Shown here piece after piece: positions 18,844 through 26,701 of a DNA stretch of 64,000 nt. The stretch comes from Oscillospiraceae bacterium (GTDB lineage: Bacteria; Bacillota; Clostridia; Oscillospirales; Acutalibacteraceae): NCBI GenBank assembly GCA_015066105.1, contig SVOY01000015.1, forward strand, positions 1-64,000, read 5' to 3'. The notes under the pieces are model-generated. The model had not been told where the DNA came from. It made no database searches and was given only the letters and a program-made list of their open reading frames with translations. Positions within the stretch are counted from its first letter, which is position 1, and each line of letters begins with the position of its first letter. The position numbers and the translations under genes were made by a program.

Positions 18844-19953
18844 TTATTCTTCATTTTCCGGCTTTGTGCCGCGGCTTTTTGTGCTTTTAAGGGTTTTGTA
18901 AAATGAATACAGATAGGTGTTTTTTGTCAGCTGACCCGTTTTATAGGAGCGCTTGAGTATACAAATGAGATTAACGGCGGCGCAGATGAAAACAACAATG
19001 CAGAAGCATATTCTGATTATATAAAATTCATTGCTGTGGGTAAACCAGAATTCATCAAGCTCGTTGCCGTGAGAAATCAGCATTGAAGCGGTGGTGCGGT
19101 AAAGCGAAATTTCGCAAAGAAGCAAAATACCGTACAGAATAACAATCAGGTCGTTGGGCAGGCGGTTAATAACCGTGGGGTATGTTTTTCCGCCGGGCTC
19201 CTGCTTGCCCGTTACGGTAATGAGCACGGCACTGACGAGAATAAGTGCCGAGATGCAGACGGCGGCGGTGTCATTCAGCTTTTCAATGCGGCTTCTCATG
19301 CTTTTGTGCAGCTGCTCACATTCAGCCATTGCCTCAGCGTAGCTTTCCTCTGAGCCGAAGGTGATGTAAATATCAAAATTGTCGCCGTACTTTTTTGCAA
19401 GGGCGCGTATATGCTCTGCAAAGGTGATAAAGCTGTCCGTTGCAAAATAGGGGTTGTGACAGCTTCGCACAATCAGCTGATTTTTGCCTTCGCCGACAAA
19501 ATAGCTTTTTATGTCCGTGTCAGAGGCTTTGCCGTTAATCTGCGGAATGTTGGAATAAATTTTTTGCCTTGTGTGGTTCACAACCGCAAACCGAAAGCCC
19601 TTCATACTGCTCAGATTTTTGTAGATATCCGAAAAGCTGCTGTTGCCTATACTGCCGAAATGCTTCAGAAGCTCCTCGGCAGAGCTGCCCTTTTCAAAAA
19701 TTTCATCATACTCAAAGGCAAGCTCCGTCACGTTTTCAAGTGTGGTTTCAACAGTGCTTCTGAAATAGTAGGAGCTTTCGTAATTAAAGTAATCAATTTG
19801 TGTTATGGCATTTACAAAGCTCGCCTTGTCCTCGGCATAAAGGTTGAAATACTGAATGTTACAGTGTGCAAGGAATACTGAAAGCGCAAGCAATAAGCAG
19901 CAGAAAATTCCCTTTGCCGGCATTGTGAAAAAAAGTGAACGGAAGCTTTTCAT
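18844..19953 (-). CDS. hypothetical membrane protein with extracytoplasmic loop
   Basis: 369 aa; N-terminal TM, central soluble region, C-terminal TM segments. Confidence 0.7.
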   Translation of the reverse strand: MKSFRSLFFTMPAKGIFCCLLLALSVFLAHCNIQYFNLYAEDKASFVNAITQIDYFNYESSYYFRSTVETTLENVTELAFEYDEIFEKGSSAEELLKHFGSIGNSSFSDIYKNLSSMKGFRFAVVNHTRQKIYSNIPQINGKASDTDIKSYFVGEGKNQLIVRSCHNPYFATDSFITFAEHIRALAKKYGDNFDIYITFGSEESYAEAMAECEQLHKSMRSRIEKLNDTAAVCISALILVSAVLITVTGKQEPGGKTYPTVINRLPNDLIVILYGILLLCEISLYRTTASMLISHGNELDEFWFTHSNEFYIIRICFCIVVFICAAVNLICILKRSYKTGQLTKNTYLYSFYKTLKSTKSRGTKPENEE

Positions 19954-20816
19954 TATTTATCGCCCCCGAAAAGGTTTTCAAAAAGCCTTGCAAGGTCATC
20001 CATTGTCAGCTTTTCAGCTCTTACGGTTTCGCTCAGGTCGGATTTTTGCAGGGCGGCAATAATATCTGCCTTGGGTATACCCATAGCGGAGCTGATTGAA
20101 TTTACGGCGGTTTTGCGGCGTTGCGAAAATGCTCCCCTTACCATTTGAAAAAACCTTTTCTCGTCGCTGACCTTAACGGCGGGCTCGGGCCTTATATCAA
20201 GGCGGATAACGGTGCTGTCAACGTTGGGCGCAGGCATAAAGGAGCCGCGTGACACCTGAAAAAGCTGCTTTGCCGTGGCGTAGTAATTTGTGCAAACGGT
20301 AATTGCGCCTGAATCTCTTGAGCCTACGGGGGTGCAGAAGCGGTCCGCCGCCTCCTTCTGAATCATAACGGTAATTGCCTCAATGGGCAGCTTTTCTTCA
20401 AGCAGCATTGTTATAATCGGTGAGGTGATATAGTAGGGGAGATTTGCACATACAACTACTTTCATCCCCTCAAATTTTTCCTTTATCAGCTTATGAAGGT
20501 CGGTTTTCATAACGTCGGCATTGATTATCTCAATGTTGTCAAAGTCTGCAAGGGTCTCGTCAAGCACGGGCAAAAGGCGGGAGTCAAGCTCAATGCAGAC
20601 AACCTTTTTTGCTCTTTTGGCAAGCTCGGCGGTAAGAACGCCCACACCTGCCCCTATTTCAATTACGCCCGTGCCTTCATCGGCGCCGCACATATCGGCC
20701 ATTCTCGGGCAGACAGAGGAATTTATGAGAAAGTTCTGACCGAGAGCCTTTGAAAAGCTTATACCGTGACGCTCCATTACGTCGCGTATTACGGAAATAT
20801 CGGATAAATTTTTCAT
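19953..20816 (-). CDS. rsmA: 16S rRNA (adenine1518/1519-N6)-dimethyltransferase
   Basis: 287 aa; SKALGQNFLINSSV, VIEIGAGVGVLTAELAKRAKKV, CANLPYYITSPII. Confidence 0.97.
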   Translation of the reverse strand: MKNLSDISVIRDVMERHGISFSKALGQNFLINSSVCPRMADMCGADEGTGVIEIGAGVGVLTAELAKRAKKVVCIELDSRLLPVLDETLADFDNIEIINADVMKTDLHKLIKEKFEGMKVVVCANLPYYITSPIITMLLEEKLPIEAITVMIQKEAADRFCTPVGSRDSGAITVCTNYYATAKQLFQVSRGSFMPAPNVDSTVIRLDIRPEPAVKVSDEKRFFQMVRGAFSQRRKTAVNSISSAMGIPKADIIAALQKSDLSETVRAEKLTMDDLARLFENLFGGDK

Positions 20817-20991
20817 ATAAAAGCTACCTTTCGGTTAACACGGGGGCGTTTTCTTTCTGCGGATATTTTCAAAAAATCAGCTTTAAGAGAGAAACGTCCT
20901 GTGCGTTAAAAAAATTTTTCTTGCATTTTACCCTCAAGCGTTGTATAATTCAAGGGTATACATATATATATTATAAACGAGGTGAAGGATA

Positions 20992-22008
20992 ATGTCAATT
21001 CTTGTAACGGGCGGTGCCGGCTATATCGGCTCACACACTTGTATTGAGCTTTTAAAGGCAGGCTATGAAATTGTTGTAATTGATAATTTTTACAACAGCA
21101 AAAGGGAGTCACTTAAGCGTATTGCGGAATTAAGCGGAAAGGAATTTGCATTCTACGAATGTGATATCCGTGACAAAGAGGGCCTTGACAAAATTTTCAA
21201 AAGCGAGAATATTGAAGCTGTTATTCATTTTGCAGGCCTCAAGGCTGTGGGTGAATCCTGCGCAAAGCCCCTTGAATATTATGACAATAACATTGCAGGC
21301 ACTGTTTGCCTTTGCGAGGTTATGAAGGAAAACGGCTGTAAAAAAATTGTTTTCAGCTCCTCTGCAACGGTTTACGGTCAGAACAACATCTCTCCCCTTA
21401 AGGAGACAATGCCCACTGGCGGCACAACAAACCCCTACGGCACAACAAAGTATATGATTGAAATTATTCTTTCTGACCTTTTCAAGTCAGACAATGAATG
21501 GTCAGTTTCAATTCTGCGTTACTTCAACCCCATCGGTGCACACATCAGCGGCAGAATAGGCGAGGACCCCAACGGCATCCCCAACAACCTTATGCCCTTT
21601 ATCACTCAGGTTGCAATCGGCAAGCGCGAGTGCCTGAGCGTTTTCGGTGACGATTACGATACCCACGACGGCACCGGCGTAAGAGATTACATACACGTTG
21701 TTGACCTTGCCCTCGGTCACGTAAAGGCTTTAGGCAGAGCACTTTCACAGTGCGGTCTTGACGTTTACAACCTCGGCACAGGTGTAGGCTACAGTGTGCT
21801 TGATGTTGTGAAGGCCTTTGAAAAGGCAAGCGGCGTTAAAATCAATTACAAAATTGCTCCCCGTCGCCCCGGTGATATTTCTACCTGCTATTCAGACCCC
21901 TCAAAGGCTTTGGCTGAGCTTGGCTGGAAGGCTGAAAGAGGCATTGAAGAGATGTGTGCCGACTCCTGGAGATGGCAGAGTAACAATCCCAACGGCTATC
22001 CCGACTAA
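20992..22008 (+). CDS. galE: UDP-glucose 4-epimerase
   Basis: 338 aa; [35 protein letters not shown]. Confidence 0.97.
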   Translation: MSILVTGGAGYIGSHTCIELLKAGYEIVVIDNFYNSKRESLKRIAELSGKEFAFYECDIRDKEGLDKIFKSENIEAVIHFAGLKAVGESCAKPLEYYDNNIAGTVCLCEVMKENGCKKIVFSSSATVYGQNNISPLKETMPTGGTTNPYGTTKYMIEIILSDLFKSDNEWSVSILRYFNPIGAHISGRIGEDPNGIPNNLMPFITQVAIGKRECLSVFGDDYDTHDGTGVRDYIHVVDLALGHVKALGRALSQCGLDVYNLGTGVGYSVLDVVKAFEKASGVKINYKIAPRRPGDISTCYSDPSKALAELGWKAERGIEEMCADSWRWQSNNPNGYPD

Positions 22009-22020
22009 CTCAGGACGGCA

Positions 22021-22200
22021 ATAACGGCACAGGAACGGCGACACATTATATTCTATATTTTAAAGCGTATTAAAAGCCGACGGAGTATCGAACTCTGTCG
22101 GCTTTTGTGTCGCCTTGCCCTTTTTTTGCCCGCTCGCAGTACCTATGTACAGCTTCGGGGCAAAGAAAAGGGCATCCTGCACCATTCTTGCCGCCCTGAG
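22021..22200. repeat. direct repeat copy 1 (~180 bp) containing a terminator-like hairpin
   Basis: near-identical to 22211-22390 at an offset of 190 bp; includes aaaagccgacggagtatcgaactctgtcggctttt. Confidence 0.95.
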
Positions 22201-22210
22201 AGTGAACGGC

Positions 22211-22390
22211 AATACGGCACAGGAACGGCGACACATTATATTCTATATTTTAAAGCGTATTAAAAGCCGACGGAGTATCGAACTCTGTCGGCTTTTGTGT
22301 CGCCTTGCCCTTTTTTCGCCCGCTCGCAGTACCTATGTACAGCTTCGGGGCAAAGAAAAGGGCCTCCTGCACCATTCTTGCCGCCCTGAG
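22211..22390. repeat. direct repeat copy 2 (~180 bp)
   Basis: see copy 1; only a few substitutions. Confidence 0.95.
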
Positions 22391-22536
22391 TGCCGAACTG
22401 CATCGCTACTGTAGCGCCGACCCGTGGTCGGCTAAAATTTTTCGTGCGGCGAAAAATTTCGGGGTTAATGCTGTTTTAATGTTTATTGCAAATTCAAGGT
22501 CACTCGGCCGAGCCTCGTGACGGCAATAACAAAAAC

Positions 22537-22566
22537 TACGGCACACCTCTTGTGAGGTGTGCCGTA
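22537..22566 (-). terminator. terminator of small peptide gene sp1
   Basis: tacggcacacctcttgtgaggtgtgccgta followed by a T-run on the - strand. Confidence 0.85.
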
Positions 22567-22589
22567 ACCTTTTTTGATTAAGTTATTGC

Positions 22590-22703
22590 TTATTCAGCTT
22601 CTCTTTTGTAGAGGCCGATTTTCTCAGCAAATTCGGGAGCAACTGCAATGATGAATTCAGCAACAGCTGAGAAGAGCTTGTTAAGAAGTTCCATGTAATC
22701 CAT
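22590..22703 (-). CDS. small peptide sp1, 37 aa: MDYMELLNKLFSAVAEFIIAVAPEFAEKIGLYKREAE
   Basis: RBS cggaggt 8 nt upstream of ATG; paralogue of sp2; own promoter and terminator. Confidence 0.8.
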   Translation of the reverse strand: MDYMELLNKLFSAVAEFIIAVAPEFAEKIGLYKREAE

Positions 22704-22758
22704 TTTTCATACCTCCGTTAAAATTTTATTTGAGCCTTGGCTCAATCGGTTCATTTTC

Positions 22759-22787
22759 ATTTTACCCTTAAAAGAAAAAAATGTCAA
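22759..22787 (-). promoter_or_regulatory. sigma-A-type promoter for sp1
   Basis: - strand TTGACA (22782-22787), 17-bp spacer, TAAAAT (22759-22764). Confidence 0.75.
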
Positions 22788-22866
22788 TGCTTTAGTGTAA
22801 AATTATTGTTATACGACCGTTAAAATAAAGGTGCGGCCAACGTCAGGCCGGGGCAAGGGGGAAAAC

Positions 22867-22894
22867 TACGGCACACCCTTTAAGGTGTGCCGTA
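22867..22894 (-). terminator. terminator of small peptide gene sp2
   Basis: tacggcacaccctttaaggtgtgccgta; same stem as the sp1 terminator. Confidence 0.85.
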
Positions 22895-22907
22895 AGGTTT
22901 CGGTTAA

Positions 22908-23036
22908 TTATTCACCGACAATGTCCTTGATTTCGCCTTCAACGAAATCGATCTCTTCTGCGAGTTCAGGGAAAACCTTCTGAATGAATTCGTAGATAGC
23001 TGCAACGAGCTTTTCAAGAAATGCTTTGTAATCCAT
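22908..23036 (-). CDS. small peptide sp2, 42 aa: MDYKAFLEKLVAAIYEFIQKVFPELAEEIDFVEGEIKDIVGE
   Basis: same RBS/leader aaattttaacggaggtatgaaaaATGGATTAC as sp1; paralogous sequence. Confidence 0.82.
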   Translation of the reverse strand: MDYKAFLEKLVAAIYEFIQKVFPELAEEIDFVEGEIKDIVGE

Positions 23037-23088
23037 TTTTCATACCTCCGTTAAAATTTACTGAGCCGAAGCTCATTTTTACAATGCT

Positions 23089-23117
23089 ATTGTAACTCTA
23101 AAAGCTGAAAATGTCAA
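23089..23117 (-). promoter_or_regulatory. sigma-A-type promoter for sp2
   Basis: - strand TTGACA (23112-23117), 17-bp spacer, TACAAT (23089-23094). Confidence 0.8.
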
Positions 23118-23140
23118 CAATTTTTTAACAAATTTAAAAT

Positions 23141-23173
23141 AAAAAAAGCACTCCTTTTAAAGAAGTGCTTTTC
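23141..23173 (-). terminator. terminator of small peptide gene sp3
   Basis: aaaaaaagcactccttttaaagaagtgctttt. Confidence 0.8.
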
Positions 23174-23188
23174 TGCCTTTAAGTTTAA

Positions 23189-23347
23189 TTATACTTCGGG
23201 CTGATAATCCATAATGTTGTCGAAAATATCTCCGAGGTTATTAGTTGTTTCATCATCAAGCTGAACGCCGAAAACTGAAAGAATTACCTTAATAATACCC
23301 AAAAAATATTCAACAATATGTTCCATTGCTACACCTTCAAACATCAT
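23189..23347 (-). CDS. small peptide sp3, 52 aa (or 45 aa from internal ATG at 23326): MMFEGVAMEHIVEYFLGIIKVILSVFGVQLDDETTNNLGDIFDNIMDYQPEV
   Basis: RBS aaggagg; from the internal Met it aligns without gaps to sp4 over 45 aa with 19 identities. Confidence 0.8.
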   Translation of the reverse strand: MMFEGVAMEHIVEYFLGIIKVILSVFGVQLDDETTNNLGDIFDNIMDYQPEV

Positions 23348-23375
23348 AGTTTCCTCCTTACTTATTTATGCAAGT

Positions 23376-23404
23376 ATTATACACTTGAATATGCTTTTTG
23401 TCAA
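23376..23404 (-). promoter_or_regulatory. consensus sigma-A promoter for sp3
   Basis: - strand TTGACA (23399-23404), 17-bp spacer, TATAAT (23376-23381). Confidence 0.88.
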
Positions 23405-23433
23405 TTATATTTTAGCTTTTTTAATAAATAATG

Positions 23434-23463
23434 AAAAAAACCCACCCGAAAGGGTGGGCTTTA
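23434..23463 (-). terminator. terminator of the sp5-sp4 unit
   Basis: aaaaaaacccacccgaaagggtgggctt. Confidence 0.85.
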
Positions 23464-23500
23464 TACGATTTAAATCATATAAATTTTGAAATTATTCAAC

Positions 23501-23638
23501 TTAAACTTCGGGCTCGTAACCGAAAAGGTTACCGATCATTGTTCTGAGGTTGTCTTCAACTTCAGCGTCAACTTCCTTACCGAAAATTGCAAGAATTGCC
23601 TTGAAAGCAGCAACAAAATAGTTGATGATGGTTTCCAT
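23501..23638 (-). CDS. small peptide sp4, 45 aa: METIINYFVAAFKAILAIFGKEVDAEVEDNLRTMIGNLFGYEPEV
   Basis: RBS aaggagg; paralogue of sp3. Confidence 0.82.
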   Translation of the reverse strand: METIINYFVAAFKAILAIFGKEVDAEVEDNLRTMIGNLFGYEPEV

Positions 23639-23697
23639 TATTGCGTTCCTCCTTATTAGATTTCAGTTAAACTGATGAAAATTTGACCGGTTAAAAA

Positions 23698-23808
23698 TTA
23701 AAGACCAAGGTCAAGAGGCCATTCGCCGAGCTTTGCAAGAAGGTTTACAACTGCCTTCCAAAGGTTTTCAACGAAAGCTCTGAGAGCATCCCACTGAGCA
23801 TTTTCCAT
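23698..23808 (-). CDS. small peptide sp5, 36 aa: MENAQWDALRAFVENLWKAVVNLLAKLGEWPLDLGL
   Basis: RBS aaaggaggt; strong upstream promoter; 59 nt upstream of sp4. Confidence 0.8.
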   Translation of the reverse strand: MENAQWDALRAFVENLWKAVVNLLAKLGEWPLDLGL

Positions 23809-23859
23809 TATAGCGTACCTCCTTTTATATTTCCTATTATCAGGATAACTATATTTTAT

Positions 23860-23881
23860 ACCATTCAATTCCATTTGTCAA
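23860..23881 (-). promoter_or_regulatory. promoter for sp5-sp4
   Basis: - strand TTGACA at 23876-23881 followed by ggtataaaatat (-10 TATAAA/TAAAAT, spacer 15-17). Confidence 0.7.
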
Positions 23882-24005
23882 TAGAAAATTCATAATTTTG
23901 TTAAAAAAACTTAACGGCGTTGAAAATCGGGGCGTTTTTGTTCACAATTTATGAAGGGCGTAGCTCCCTGCAATAATAAATTCATTTTGCGGTGATAAAT
24001 TTGCC

Positions 24006-26477
24006 TTATTCCGCTGTGTTGGGCGCGATTGCGCATTGCGCATTGCGAATTGCGAATTGAAAATTCCTCATTTCCCCAACATATTTTCCGCCCTTTACAA
24101 GCTTCCCCTCAAGTATCATCTGCGAAAGGGGGTCTTCCACCTGCTTGCGTAATTCTCTTTTAAGGGGTCTTGCGCCGTAAATCGGGTCAAAGCCTGCCTC
24201 GGCAATGCTTTTTGCAACGCCGTCTTCAAAGGTGAGGGTAATGCCCTGATTTTCAAGTCGCTCTGAAAGCTCGGTAAGAAGCTTATCGGCAATAAGCACC
24301 GTTTCTTCCTTTCTGAGCTGACTGAAAACAATAATCTCATCAAGGCGGTTGATAAACTCGGGGCGGAAGGCCTTTTTAAGCTCCTTCATTACCGCCTTTT
24401 CAATTTCGGCATTTTTGTTTTCGTCACTGTCGTTTTCTGTAAAGCCTATTGAGCTGCCCTCGCCGGCAATGAGCTTTGCCCCCAGATTAGAGGTCATTAT
24501 AATTACGGTGTTTTTAAAGTTTACCCGTCTGCCCTGGCTGTCGGTGAGTATACCGTCGTCAAGCAGCTGCAAAAGCATATTGAACACATCGGGGTGAGCC
24601 TTTTCAATTTCATCAAAAAGAATAACGCTGTAGGGCTTGCGCCTCACCTTTTCCGTCAGCTGACCGCCCTCGTCATAGCCCACATAGCCCGGGGGAGAGC
24701 CTACAAGCCTTGAGGCGTTGTGCTTTTCCATAAATTCACTCATATCAAAGCGTATAACCGAGTCCTCTGTGCCGAAAACCGCCTGACCGAGAGCCTTGCA
24801 AAGCTCCGTTTTTCCCACACCCGTAGGGCCGAGGAAAAGGAAGGAGCCCATTGGCCTTTTCGGGTCTCTGAGGCCGCTTCTGCCCCGCCTGAGTGCCCTT
24901 GCAACGGCGGAGACTGCCTTATCCTGGCCTATGACTCTGCCGTGAAGAATGGCTTCCATATTCAAAAGCCGCTCGCTTTCTTCCTTTGTAATTTCCGTAA
25001 CGGGTATGCCCGTCCAGGAGGAGATGATTTCGCTGATTTCCTTTGCGCTTACGCTTCCCTTTTCACGGGCGTTTTCTTCCTTCCAGCGTGTGCGTGATAC
25101 GGTAATCTGACTCATCAGCTCCTTTTCTCTGTCCCTGAGCGAGGCGGCCTTTTCAAAATCCTGCCCGTTTATGGCGGCGGATTTTTCCTTGGTAATATCC
25201 TTCAGCTTTTCCTCAAGCTCCTTTATTTCGTCGGGGGTGGTGAAGCTTTTCAGCCGTACCCGTGATGCCGCCTCGTCAATAAGGTCAATGGCCTTGTCGG
25301 GCAGGTAGCGGTCGCTTATATACCTTGCAGAAAGGGTAACGGCGGCGTTTATTGCCTCGTCGGTGATTTTCACCTTGTGGTGTGCCTCATAGCGGTCACG
25401 CAGTCCCTTAAGTATTTCTATTGCCTCGCCTTCACTCGGCTCTCCGACCTTTATGGGCTGAAAACGCCTTTCAAGTGCAGAATCCTTTTCAATGTGCTTG
25501 CGGTATTCGTTAAGGGTTGTTGCACCAATCAGCTGAAGCTCACCCCTTGCAAGTGTGGGCTTGAGAATGTTGGCGGCGTCAACGGCACCCTCTGCCGAGC
25601 CCGTGCCGATAAGATTGTGCACCTCGTCAATAAAAAGTATAACATCCCGTGCCTTTATAACCTCATCAATGCAGCCCTTTATTCTTTCCTCAAAGTCGCC
25701 GCGGTATTTTGTGCCTGCAACCATACCCGTAAGGTCAAGGGTAACAAGCCTCTTGTCCTTCAAAATTTCGGGCACATCACCCATGGCGATTTTAAGCGCA
25801 AGGCCTTCTGCAATGGCGGTTTTTCCCACGCCCGGCTCGCCGATAAGGCAGGGGTTGTTTTTTGTTCTGCGTGAAAGAATCTGAATAACGCGCTCAATCT
25901 CCGCCTCTCTGCCTATAACGGGGTCAATCTCGTTTTTCTGTGCCTTTGCGGTCAGATCCTGGCCGTATTTGTCAAGAGAGGGGGTAGAGCTTTTTTGCCC
26001 CCGTTGCCTTTTCAATGAGGGGGAGACGGACGTCATCTGACTTCTTGTGCCTGAGGTAATCTCGTCAAGCAAAAGGGGTACGGATACACCTGCCGCCTTA
26101 AGCACCTCGCCGGCTGAGGATTCCTCCTGGCTGAGCATTGCTTTAAAAAGGTGCTCCGTGCCGACATAGCCCGCATTTTCACGGGCGGCAAGAGAAAGTG
26201 CGTTTTCTATAATATTTTTCGCTCTCGGGGTAAAGTCGGCAGGGGTGAGCACGGTGGGTATTCCCGTGCCGATAGCCTTTTTTATGGCGTTGTTAACCGC
26301 CGTGCAGTTAATTCCCCTTGAAGCAAAGGAATGTTGAATACTGCCCGTTTCCTCTGCTAAAAGCGCGTAAAGCAGATGCTCCGAGCCTATATAGGTGTGC
26401 CCCATATCCTCAGCCGCTTCAATGGCTCTGTTGAGGGCACGGTTTGCTTTTTCCGTAAAGCCTGTGAATTTGTACAT
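24006..26477 (-). CDS. clpC: ATP-dependent Clp protease ATP-binding subunit ClpC
   Basis: 823 aa; two AAA+ modules (GEPGVGKTAIAEGLA, GPTGVGKTELCKALG), ClpN repeats, UVR-like linker; operon with ctsR-mcsA-mcsB. Confidence 0.96.
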   Translation of the reverse strand: MYKFTGFTEKANRALNRAIEAAEDMGHTYIGSEHLLYALLAEETGSIQHSFASRGINCTAVNNAIKKAIGTGIPTVLTPADFTPRAKNIIENALSLAARENAGYVGTEHLFKAMLSQEESSAGEVLKAAGVSVPLLLDEITSGTRSQMTSVSPSLKRQRGQKSSTPSLDKYGQDLTAKAQKNEIDPVIGREAEIERVIQILSRRTKNNPCLIGEPGVGKTAIAEGLALKIAMGDVPEILKDKRLVTLDLTGMVAGTKYRGDFEERIKGCIDEVIKARDVILFIDEVHNLIGTGSAEGAVDAANILKPTLARGELQLIGATTLNEYRKHIEKDSALERRFQPIKVGEPSEGEAIEILKGLRDRYEAHHKVKITDEAINAAVTLSARYISDRYLPDKAIDLIDEAASRVRLKSFTTPDEIKELEEKLKDITKEKSAAINGQDFEKAASLRDREKELMSQITVSRTRWKEENAREKGSVSAKEISEIISSWTGIPVTEITKEESERLLNMEAILHGRVIGQDKAVSAVARALRRGRSGLRDPKRPMGSFLFLGPTGVGKTELCKALGQAVFGTEDSVIRFDMSEFMEKHNASRLVGSPPGYVGYDEGGQLTEKVRRKPYSVILFDEIEKAHPDVFNMLLQLLDDGILTDSQGRRVNFKNTVIIMTSNLGAKLIAGEGSSIGFTENDSDENKNAEIEKAVMKELKKAFRPEFINRLDEIIVFSQLRKEETVLIADKLLTELSERLENQGITLTFEDGVAKSIAEAGFDPIYGARPLKRELRKQVEDPLSQMILEGKLVKGGKYVGEMRNFQFAIRNAQCAIAPNTAE
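24031..24065. repeat. GCGCATT/GCGAATT heptanucleotide tandem repeat inside the 3' end of clpC
   Basis: gcgcatt-gcgcatt-gcgaatt-gcgaatt-gaaaatt; translated as FAIRNAQCAI on the - strand. Confidence 0.92.
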
Positions 26478-26490
26478 ATATGTTACCTCC

Positions 26491-26509
26491 GTAGTAGTAA
26501 GTAGTAAGG
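26491..26509. repeat. AGTAGTA heptanucleotide repeat (locus B)
   Basis: gtagtagtaagtagtaagg followed by hairpin aacggcagaggattaccttttgccgtt. Confidence 0.8.
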
Positions 26510-26653
26510 AAAATAAAAAACGGCAGAGGATTACCTTTTGCCGTTTTTTTGGTTGTGTGGGGAGTTTGTTATTTACAGGCGTAGCTTAAGATGGGCACAT
26601 ACCTTGCAATAATTGCTTTGCGGCCTGTATCTTAATGATACCTGAAGTTCCCC

Positions 26654-26687
26654 GCGATTGCGAATTGCGCATTGCGAATTGCGCATT
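26654..26687. repeat. GCGAATT/GCGCATT heptanucleotide repeat between mcsB and clpC
   Basis: gcgatt-gcgaatt-gcgcatt-gcgaatt-gcgcatt-gaaaa. Confidence 0.92.
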
Positions 26688-26701
26688 GAAAAGCCTTCGC
26701 A

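Noticed and set aside
19411-19881. 156-aa ORF on + strand
   Set aside because: Antisense to the 369-aa membrane protein gene, no RBS
22115-22520. ORFs 22115-22414 and 22305-22520 on + strand
   Set aside because: Both are translations of the duplicated non-coding repeat (AVPMYSFGAKKRASCTILAAL); no RBS and no coding support
22590-23810. Toxin-antitoxin interpretation of the small peptides
   Set aside because: No antisense RNA promoter or antitoxin partner visible; each unit has its own terminator and several paralogues are co-directional, which fits a multi-peptide locus better. Type I TA cannot be fully excluded
25377-25874. 165-aa ORF on + strand inside clpC
   Set aside because: Shadow ORF antisense to the conserved AAA+ coding region
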